Below, piece after piece: positions 41,076 through 47,406 of a stretch of DNA of 47,406 nt; position 1 is the stretch's first letter; the number at the start of each line of letters is the position of its first letter. Under the pieces are notes generated by a model. That model had not been told where the DNA came from. It ran no database searches and saw only the letters and a program-made list of their open reading frames with translations. Location: NCBI GenBank assembly GCA_017434025.1, contig JAFRGC010000065.1, forward strand, positions 1-47,406, in the 5' to 3' direction. This DNA is from Mogibacterium sp. (lineage in GTDB: Bacteria > Bacillota > Clostridia > Peptostreptococcales > Anaerovoracaceae). A program made the translations under genes and the position numbers.

Positions 41076-42008
41076 TCACTCACCTTCGAAAAGCGGTGTC
41101 GAGAAGTAACGCTCTGCTGTATCAGGAAGGACGGTCACTACGGTTTTGCCCGGGCCGAGCTTCTCTGCCAGCATGATCGCCGCTACGACGTTGGTCCCGG
41201 AAGAGATCCCGCACAGAAGTCCCTCTTCTTTCGCCAGTCTCTTGGCCATATCCAGCGCGTTATCGTCTGGAACTATACAAGTATTATCGTAAACCTCAGT
41301 GTTCAGTATGTCCGGAATGAGTCCATCGCCGATTCCCATCTGAATATGAGTTCCAATGCTGCCGCCTGCCAGGATCGCAGCGTCTTCAGGTTCTGCCGCC
41401 CAGATCTCAATGTCAGGATTGTGCTCTCTGAGGACTTCCCCGATACCCGTGATGGTACCGCCGGTGCCAATCCCTGAGCAGAATCCGTGGATCGGCCCAT
41501 CGACCTGCTCCAGGATCTCCCGAGCTGTCTGATTCTTCTGTGCAAGTACGTTATTAGGATTCGTGAATTGCTGAGGAACGAACACGCGTGGATCCTCGTC
41601 TCTCATCCTGAGTGCTGTAGCGAGACATTCGTGGATACATTCACCGATATCGCCTGCGTCATGTACAAGCCGTACTTCTGCGCCGTAGTGGCGGATGAGT
41701 TTGCGCCTCTCCTCGCTGACTGAGTCAGGCATGACGATGATCGTGCGGTAGCCTCTGACTGCACCGACCAGAGCAAGACCTATGCCCTGATTGCCGCTGG
41801 TAGGTTCGACGATGATCGAATCCGGTCCGATCTCCCCGGACTTCTCAGCTGCTCTGATCATATTGAAGGCTGTACGTGTCTTGATTGATCCCCCTACATT
41901 CAGCGCCTCGAATTTGACATATACATCTGCATTTCCCGGAGGATTGACCCTGTTGAGTCTCACCATCGGAGTATTGCCTATTGCCTGCAGGATATTGTCG
42001 TAAACCAT
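41076..42008 (-). CDS. cysK: Cysteine synthase (O-acetylserine sulfhydrylase)
   Basis: A PLP enzyme that makes cysteine from O-acetylserine and sulfide. The 310-residue protein starts VYDNILQAIGNTPMVRLNRV, has the Schiff-base Lys in VGGSIKTRTAFNMI (usually GGSVKDR), the substrate loop PTSGNQG (Gln where most have Thr) and the PLP phosphate loop GIGTGGTITGIG. The KTR and NQG changes are also seen in CysK paralogues, so beta-replacement with another substrate is possible. Single gene, convergent with thrS. Confidence 0.92.
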   Translation of the reverse strand: MVYDNILQAIGNTPMVRLNRVNPPGNADVYVKFEALNVGGSIKTRTAFNMIRAAEKSGEIGPDSIIVEPTSGNQGIGLALVGAVRGYRTIIVMPDSVSEERRKLIRHYGAEVRLVHDAGDIGECIHECLATALRMRDEDPRVFVPQQFTNPNNVLAQKNQTAREILEQVDGPIHGFCSGIGTGGTITGIGEVLREHNPDIEIWAAEPEDAAILAGGSIGTHIQMGIGDGLIPDILNTEVYDNTCIVPDDNALDMAKRLAKEEGLLCGISSGTNVVAAIMLAEKLGPGKTVVTVLPDTAERYFSTPLFEGE

Positions 42009-42162
42009 TGTTTGCCCCTCTTCCCTTTTCGATATAACAAAACTTATAATACTCCAAACGTTCAGATAATGCCTATATCTTACTGCGTATTATTCGAAAA
42101 AAGACAATAGATAATGTGCTACAATACAATAGATATGTGATCATAAGCTATGAGGTGTGACG

Positions 42163-42810
42163 ATGAGCAGAACGGTTCATCTGGCCGCAGACTGCGAGCC
42201 GGGACTGAAGAAATGGTTCTCAGAAAAAGGATTTGAGGTCGAATCCGTCCGGACGGAGGGTATCGTTTCCGTGCCTGTTTCCAATCATCCTGACATGTTC
42301 ATGTGTAAAATGGGCTGTGCGGAGGACTCTGAAATCGTACCGGCTGACTTTTCTGTCCTCTCACCCGACTATCCTCATGATATCGCGTATAATGCCGCCT
42401 GCACGGGCAGATTTTTCATACATAATCTCAGATATACAGCTCCGGAATTAATGGCAAGAGCTACTGATCTCGGCATGACGCCGGTCAATGTCAGGCAGGG
42501 ATATGCCAAGTGCAGCATCGTCATTGTAGATGAGGATTCGATCATCACCTATGACCAGGGCATCGCTTCGGCATGCAAAGACGCGGGAATAGATGTACTG
42601 ACTGTCGAACCGGGCCACGTTCTCCTGCCCGGCTATAATACGGGCTTCATCGGAGGAGCAAGCGGACGCATCGGCAATACAGTGTATTTTAACGGGGATC
42701 TGACTGCACATCCTGACTGCGGCAGGATCATCGAGTTCATTGAGGCCCGCGGTCTCAAGGTAAAATGGTTCAGTGAATGGCCATTGACAGATATCGGATC
42801 TATTATCTGA
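42163..42810 (+). CDS. DUF6873-like GME-fold protein
   Basis: A 215-residue protein that I tentatively place in the DUF6873 family with a guanidino-modifying-enzyme (propeller) fold, known mainly from Clostridia and without assigned activity. Recognisable blocks are VPVSNHPDMFMCKMG, VRQGYAKCSIVIVDEDSIITYDQGIA and YNTGFIGGASG. ATG at 42163 is used, with GAGGTG five bases upstream. It precedes a radical-SAM gene by 18 bp, so the two are probably cotranscribed. Confidence 0.72.
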   Translation: MSRTVHLAADCEPGLKKWFSEKGFEVESVRTEGIVSVPVSNHPDMFMCKMGCAEDSEIVPADFSVLSPDYPHDIAYNAACTGRFFIHNLRYTAPELMARATDLGMTPVNVRQGYAKCSIVIVDEDSIITYDQGIASACKDAGIDVLTVEPGHVLLPGYNTGFIGGASGRIGNTVYFNGDLTAHPDCGRIIEFIEARGLKVKWFSEWPLTDIGSII

Positions 42811-42828
42811 ACGAGGAAGGAATCAGAT

Positions 42829-43878
42829 TTGAAGAAGCACGCTATCATACCGATCTTCATACCCCACCGCGGATGTCCGAATGACTGCGTATTCTGCAAT
42901 CAGCGCAAGATCACAGCCAGGACAGACGATGTCACGCCGGAAGATGCCAGACAGATCATCGATACCTGGCTGACGACTTTAAGATGCCCTGATAACACGC
43001 AGGAGAGCCGCGGCATCGTCGAAATCGCATTCTATGGCGGCAGTTTCACCGGATTGAGCATCGTAGAACAGTCTTCTTTCCTTGCGGTCGCTCTCGACTA
43101 TAAGCAGAAAGGCCTGGTTGACAAGATCCACTTGTCTACCAGACCGGATTATATCGACAGAGATATTCTTGACAATCTCAGGAAATACAGCGTGGACACG
43201 ATCGAGCTGGGTGTCCAGTCATTTGACGATGAAGTTCTCAAGAAATCGAACAGAGGACATACCGCACAGGATGTCTATCATGCTGTTAAACTGATCAAAG
43301 CATACGGATTTGAGCTAGGGATACAGCTCATGATCGGTCTTCCGGGCGATTCCCTCGAGTCATGCATCATGTCTGCAAGGGAGACCGCCGGCCTGCGGCC
43401 GGCCCTCGCGCGCCTGTACCCGACCATCGTCCTCGACGACACCGAACTGTACAATATGTACAGGCGCGGCGAGTACACTCCTCTCTCACGAGAGGAGGCC
43501 GTCTCCCGCTCTGCGGAAATGTATAAGATCCTGGATGACGCCGGGATCACGATCATGAGAGTCGGACTCAAGAGCACTGATATCATCGGGGAAGGCGGAG
43601 CCATCAACGGCGGCACCTATCACCCGGCCTTCCGCCAGCTCGTAGAAGGACAGATAGCAAAGGAGCGGATAGAACCGCTCCTCCTTGAAATTCTCCATGA
43701 TCAGCATCATGTTCCGGTCACCATCAGTTCCAACAGCCGCTGGTTTTCCAATATGATCGGTCATAAAGCCTGCAATAAGGCATATTTTGCATCTGCTTAT
43801 CCCGCTCTGCGCATCAGTTACAAGACCGATGACAAGCTTCCGGACGGACAATTTACAGTGATCAGTACAGGCCATTGA
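42829..43878 (+). CDS. Radical SAM protein, Elp3/coproporphyrinogen-oxidase-like
   Basis: A 349-residue radical-SAM enzyme. The cluster motif is in HRGCPNDCVFCNQRKI (Cys-x3-Cys-x2-Cys), followed by IAFYGGSFTGLSI, STRPDYID, VDTIELGVQSFDDEVLKKSNRGH and LGIQLMIGLPGDS, the order seen in Elp3-type and HemN-type enzymes. The acetyltransferase half of Elp3 is absent, so it is not a full Elp3; tRNA modification is one possibility. The start is TTG (TTG AAG AAG) with GAGGAAGG eight bases upstream. Confidence 0.86.
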   Translation: MKKHAIIPIFIPHRGCPNDCVFCNQRKITARTDDVTPEDARQIIDTWLTTLRCPDNTQESRGIVEIAFYGGSFTGLSIVEQSSFLAVALDYKQKGLVDKIHLSTRPDYIDRDILDNLRKYSVDTIELGVQSFDDEVLKKSNRGHTAQDVYHAVKLIKAYGFELGIQLMIGLPGDSLESCIMSARETAGLRPALARLYPTIVLDDTELYNMYRRGEYTPLSREEAVSRSAEMYKILDDAGITIMRVGLKSTDIIGEGGAINGGTYHPAFRQLVEGQIAKERIEPLLLEILHDQHHVPVTISSNSRWFSNMIGHKACNKAYFASAYPALRISYKTDDKLPDGQFTVISTGH

Positions 43879-43913
43879 ACAGCTGTCTGACTCCCCTGTT
43901 TCTGCCAGTAGTA

Positions 43914-44864
43914 TCATCTCTTCCCGGCTCTCTCTGCCTTCTCTCTGTTGCGCTTATCGTTTATGATCCTGACGTGCTCGTCAGTGATGAGTTCAACATT
44001 ATTCTCCTTCGCCCACGCAATGCATCCGTTCAATACTGTCTTGAGAAACGGGCGCGGTACTTTCACGAAATTCGCCAGCGCTTCATCGGTGAACCGGATC
44101 TTGTCGTCACAGCGGTCCGCTGCATAGCGGATGGATTTGAGATCTATCTCCTTAGGTGCCGGGATCGGCTCGGAGATAGGTTTCTTCCACTTCGGGAACT
44201 GCGTATACCAGAAGTTTGTAGAATCCCTGTATCCATAATCCACCGGTACCGGTGGGAAATTGTTCTTCGTCACACCGTCTACGATGGCATCGTAATACTT
44301 CTCTTTCATCAGGATGTCATCGACCTTGAGGATGAAATGTGCGCCGTATTTCGAAGTGATCCCGTTGAAATCGTTGTAAGGGCCGTCGTGTCCGTCATCA
44401 ATATCCTCGGCACGGAACCGCCCAGCATTCTCCAGTTCGCGGTCCCATGTGCATTCCATGACCTGGAAAGCCTCCGCGATCACCTGCGGACGATCCTTAT
44501 CTGACGGATCCGCCTGCCCGTCCTCCATGGTGAAAAGAAGTTTCTCCTTCATCTTCTCCTCTGATGGCCCCGGAAATCCAAGCCTTACCGCTTCTTTAAA
44601 GTACTTCTTGTCGTCCGGAATGAAATTGATCGCGCACTTACCTCTCTGCAGGATGTTGTGGCAGGTATTCGATGTATTTCTACAATCCAGCAGCATCGCA
44701 TAGTAGTCCTTGCCGGCAATATAGTACGGGAAGCACAGCGAATATGACCCGATATTGAGGCTCCCGTCGTCATTTACAGTACTGATACATACCGTCGGCA
44801 TCGGGAAGAACGCCGATGTCTGATAGAAATTGTCAACGATCCTTAGATTCTTGAATGAACTCAT
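43914..44864 (-). CDS. Flavin-reductase-like split-barrel protein with a C-terminal PCP_red-like segment
   Basis: A 316-residue protein. Residues ~1-200 look like the FMN-binding split barrel of flavin reductases (PTVCISTVNDDGSLNIGSYSLCFPYYIAG, DCRNTSNTCHNILQRGKCAINF, and FILKVDDILMKEKYYD). The last ~55 residues (IRFTDEALANFVKVPRPFLKTVLNGCIAWAKEN, then ITDEHVRIIND) resemble by eye the PCP_red motif found in light-independent protochlorophyllide reductase subunits and in some anaerobic redox proteins. The enzyme's substrate is unknown. The start at 44864 follows GGAGAGTAGTG. Convergent with the radical-SAM gene. Confidence 0.75.
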   Translation of the reverse strand: MSSFKNLRIVDNFYQTSAFFPMPTVCISTVNDDGSLNIGSYSLCFPYYIAGKDYYAMLLDCRNTSNTCHNILQRGKCAINFIPDDKKYFKEAVRLGFPGPSEEKMKEKLLFTMEDGQADPSDKDRPQVIAEAFQVMECTWDRELENAGRFRAEDIDDGHDGPYNDFNGITSKYGAHFILKVDDILMKEKYYDAIVDGVTKNNFPPVPVDYGYRDSTNFWYTQFPKWKKPISEPIPAPKEIDLKSIRYAADRCDDKIRFTDEALANFVKVPRPFLKTVLNGCIAWAKENNVELITDEHVRIINDKRNREKAERAGKR

Positions 44865-45062
44865 AACACTACTCTCCGTTAATTTTTTAGTTATTAATGA
44901 TTTTACCACAAAACAAACATGCCCGGTCTTCAGCGTTTGTCCATAATTTATTTATATAGCTATAAGAAGCAGACTTTGATAAAATTAATTGATAATAATG
45001 TCGATTCCATCATGATTATTTTGATTCATTTCCACTGTTACAAGTATATGGAGACGAAGAAT

Positions 45063-47406
45063 ATGAGAAAGAGATCTGATATATTAATCGACCGGCTTCT
45101 GTCCTGCGGACTGGCTCTGGTACTGATACTATCTCCTGCTGCTTCTGTTTTTGCTGCGGAAGACGGTACTGCGGAACAGGATCATTCAAGCGGCCAGCCG
45201 GTTGCGACAAATGTACAGGAGAATTCGCCAGAGCAGGCAGTCACTCCTCCGGCAGCAGACCCTGCAGCAACAGAGCCGGCAACAACAGAACCTGCTGAAG
45301 CAGAGCCTGCAGCTCCTGAACAGACTGCGGAAGAGATTTCTTCGCCTGCCCTTCTGCCGGATGCAGTTACAGAAACACCAGCTGATGTCACTGAAACGGC
45401 AGAGCCGGAACCAGTCCAGAATGCTTCCGGAGATGCGATAACAACGGATACTGCAGACAATGATTCTGCTGGCACGAAAGCGGTCCGCACTTTATCTGCG
45501 CCTGCACCGGTCAGAGGCACCGCAAGCTCTTCAAGTAACGCCACTGCGGCTTCTGTCCGCATCGGAACCACTACTTTTGGCACTGATGAGGATGTGTCAT
45601 CCCAATGGTCTGAGGGCAAGGGCTGGAAGAATATCGCCGGACAGTATGTAGCGATGGTAGATTACAATGGCAGCAAAACAGAGATCTCTTCGGACGGAGA
45701 TGTCGTGACACTGGCTGTCGCCGGGATCAACAGGATCAAATCGCTCAAGGGAGACTGTTCTTATCAGATCGTCGGTACCGGTATCGTTCTGATCGACAGC
45801 ATAGATATCGAAGGCGACAACACCATCTCTCTGCTCACTAATACTGCTCTCTATGATGAAGGAAGCGCCGCTGTATTCCTCTTGCAGAAAGACGGCAGCT
45901 ACCTTCTTATCAACCGCGATATCACCGGTATCCTGGATGAGGATTATTCCCTGGATAATGTCAGCCTGAGGATACCGAAAGGTTCTTCTCTTCTGCTCAA
46001 CGCTATGGCGATCCGCACAGAGACCTGGATCGCTGATAATGAAACAGAGCGGACAGAGTTCAAAGTAATTAAAGATGTCATGAAATCGGAGGACTTCCAG
46101 CCAGTCCATGTTGGCGGCCGGATCGATACAGAATCATACGCTTCCAGATTGGTACTCGGTGAGAACAGTTCCCTTACAGTTGACAGTGAAGCATCCATTC
46201 GTCTGGAGAAGATCCAGTGCAACACGTTCGGACAGGAATTCCAACCGGCAGCATCTGAGCTGGTCATCAAGGGCATCCTGGATATCAAGGGTGTTCTGGA
46301 AGGGGGCTTCGTGGATGTTGTGAATGGCGGCAAACTGGCAGGCAACGGCACTATCCTTTCTTCCGATGTCACCCTGGAAGCCGGCGGGAAACTGTCGACA
46401 GATGCTGTTTTCGACAGCAGTTTCCTCACGATCAAAGGCGATAATGTGACTTTGAACACGCCGGAGATCAAGGACAGTGCCATATATATCAAGGGGAAGG
46501 ATATCAGCATATCTGAACTGAAAGCTTCCGGTGTTTCCTGGGTAGGCGTCGATACCGGGCATGCTGCAGACACAATAGTCGGTGTGGCTACTGCCAGTAT
46601 CGGCAATATCACACTAAGCAAAGACAGCAGTCTCAGGATCGCATGCAATGATCACCAGGTCGCTCCTTTTTCCCCGGGTGAGCTTCCAAGATATGTGGAA
46701 GACGGTTCCCTGAAGATCACCGGATTGATCACCGGAGGGGCTGTTTATGTTGTCGGAGGCTGCGTTGAATACGTCAGTACGCAAACCCGTAATATTCCTG
46801 TCGTCCCGTCAGGATATGCTTCAAGAGTAAACATCTCGCAATTCGACATTGCATCACAAGACTATCCGTTTAACATGTCCTATGCAGACGCAGCGAACAG
46901 AGGAACGTCCGAAACGATTCCTTTCATGAGACTCAAAGTAATGGATTCTCTGGTCTCGCAGAAGATACTGGTCCGTGAATGGATCGCCTTTGAAGAAATA
47001 AACTCGGAAGAAGACTCTGAAGAAGAAGCCTTGACATCGCTGCAGAGAGTGAAAGACACGCCGTTTACTTGTGCTTCTTTCCTGGAAACTTACGGTCTGG
47101 AAGGCTATAACGACGAGCAAGAGTACTTCACTGCAGTAGAGATCATTGATAAGAATCTTGGCCGCCAGCGTTACTTTATAGATGATCCTACCCCATTCAC
47201 TCTGAATGACGCTATCCTGGTTCGCGTACTCGATTGCTATGGTATGGGCGGTCAGGGCGGTTCATCTGCTACTCATACTACAGCTGCTTTCACCGGAAGC
47301 GGCGTGATCGGCAGCCTTGGATCGGGTTCTGTGAAGTCAGGAAACAGCAAGACAGTTTATACCTCTGATAAGCCTTCGTCCCCGGATCCAAAACCTGACG
47401 ACAACA
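45063..47406 (+). CDS. Large secreted surface protein, N-terminal part (runs off the window)
   Basis: An open frame of 781 codons with no stop before the window end. It starts MRKRSDILIDRLL, with a signal peptide ending VFA (cleavage after residue 31), then about 120 residues rich in Thr, Ala, Pro and Glu, then a beta-rich region of repeating short strands and turns (LVIKGILDIKGVLEGGFVDV, NGGKLAGNGTILSSDVTLEAGGKL) that looks like a parallel beta-helix. No catalytic motif is seen. The visible end becomes Ser/Gly/Pro/Lys-rich, which suggests a wall-spanning or linker section and a missing C-terminal anchor. Start supported by GGAG nine bases upstream. Adhesin or wall protein is inferred. Confidence 0.83.
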   Translation, partial: MRKRSDILIDRLLSCGLALVLILSPAASVFAAEDGTAEQDHSSGQPVATNVQENSPEQAVTPPAADPAATEPATTEPAEAEPAAPEQTAEEISSPALLPDAVTETPADVTETAEPEPVQNASGDAITTDTADNDSAGTKAVRTLSAPAPVRGTASSSSNATAASVRIGTTTFGTDEDVSSQWSEGKGWKNIAGQYVAMVDYNGSKTEISSDGDVVTLAVAGINRIKSLKGDCSYQIVGTGIVLIDSIDIEGDNTISLLTNTALYDEGSAAVFLLQKDGSYLLINRDITGILDEDYSLDNVSLRIPKGSSLLLNAMAIRTETWIADNETERTEFKVIKDVMKSEDFQPVHVGGRIDTESYASRLVLGENSSLTVDSEASIRLEKIQCNTFGQEFQPAASELVIKGILDIKGVLEGGFVDVVNGGKLAGNGTILSSDVTLEAGGKLSTDAVFDSSFLTIKGDNVTLNTPEIKDSAIYIKGKDISISELKASGVSWVGVDTGHAADTIVGVATASIGNITLSKDSSLRIACNDHQVAPFSPGELPRYVEDGSLKITGLITGGAVYVVGGCVEYVSTQTRNIPVVPSGYASRVNISQFDIASQDYPFNMSYADAANRGTSETIPFMRLKVMDSLVSQKILVREWIAFEEINSEEDSEEEALTSLQRVKDTPFTCASFLETYGLEGYNDEQEYFTAVEIIDKNLGRQRYFIDDPTPFTLNDAILVRVLDCYGMGGQGGSSATHTTAAFTGSGVIGSLGSGSVKSGNSKTVYTSDKPSSPDPKPDDN

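Noticed and set aside
43879-43913. A terminator between the convergent radical-SAM and flavin-reductase-like genes
   Set aside because: No stable stem with a T-tract is visible in the 35-bp gap.
1-47406. CRISPR arrays, IS elements, prophage or defence islands
   Set aside because: No regularly spaced repeats, transposase, integrase or phage proteins were seen; apart from the intron at the left edge the genes look like a stable chromosomal backbone.

Overview
The window reads as a chromosome segment from an obligately anaerobic, low-to-mid G+C Firmicute of the class Clostridia. The evidence is a SCIFF peptide with its radical-SAM maturase (a near-universal clostridial pair), an oxygen-defence set of desulfoferrodoxin, flavodiiron protein and rubrerythrin, butyrate kinase, a T-box controlled thrS, a DUF1292 protein, AGGAGG-type ribosome sites and frequent GTG/TTG starts. 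A member of the Anaerovoracaceae or a relative is my guess; the sequence alone does not settle it. Most genes lie on the minus strand in tightly packed operons.

Layout. 1-313: the 5' end of a group IIC intron placed directly after the terminator of a tRNA-Leu(CAG) gene. 341-5630 (minus): DUF1292 protein, uvrC, a degenerate D,D-carboxypeptidase-like membrane protein, and serC. 5630-7101: serC and serA diverge from back-to-back promoters; serA ends in a clear terminator. 7134-12580 (minus): cysteine desulfidase, a beta-galactosidase/galactokinase fusion, butyrate kinase and a small membrane protein. 12614-16488 (minus): mscL, a metallo-beta-lactamase fold hydrolase, a lipid kinase, a YihY-type membrane protein and the XTP pyrophosphatase. 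16570-18221 (minus): SCIFF maturase and precursor. 18330-26582 (minus): a universal stress protein fusion, an unknown membrane protein, phosphoglucomutase, a heterodimeric ABC exporter and a LOG-family protein. 26611-28244: glutaminase and a His-rich CsoR/FrmR-type repressor, divergent. 28327-30507 (minus): rubrerythrin, flavodiiron protein, desulfoferrodoxin. 30624-38513 (minus): PAP2 fusion protein, two thioesterases, a prolyl-tRNA editing protein, ROK glucokinase, ftsH, msrA and a MATE transporter. 38591-41044: T-box leader, thrS and terminator. 41076-42008 (minus): cysteine synthase. 42163-43878 (plus): DUF6873-like protein and a radical-SAM protein. 43914-44864 (minus): flavin-reductase-like protein. 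45063 to the end (plus): a large secreted surface protein that runs off the window.

How the genes work together. Serine is made by SerA and SerC, cysteine by CysK, and cysteine is degraded by the desulfidase. Sugar handling (beta-galactoside hydrolysis plus galactose phosphorylation in one chain, ROK glucokinase, phosphoglucomutase) feeds a butyrate-forming metabolism, of which only the kinase is visible. The superoxide reductase, the O2/NO-reducing flavodiiron protein and the peroxide-reducing rubrerythrin form one operon behind a promoter that carries a 31-bp inverted repeat.

The most unusual observations are these: a SCIFF peptide in which both residues of the known Cys32-Thr37 thioether are serine; the in-frame GH2-galactokinase fusion; a PAP2 protein fused to a CDP-alcohol phosphotransferase-like domain that has lost its signature; a carboxypeptidase homologue without two of its three active-site motifs; and a repressor with 18 histidines in its first ~50 residues and a CsoR-like operator at its own promoter.
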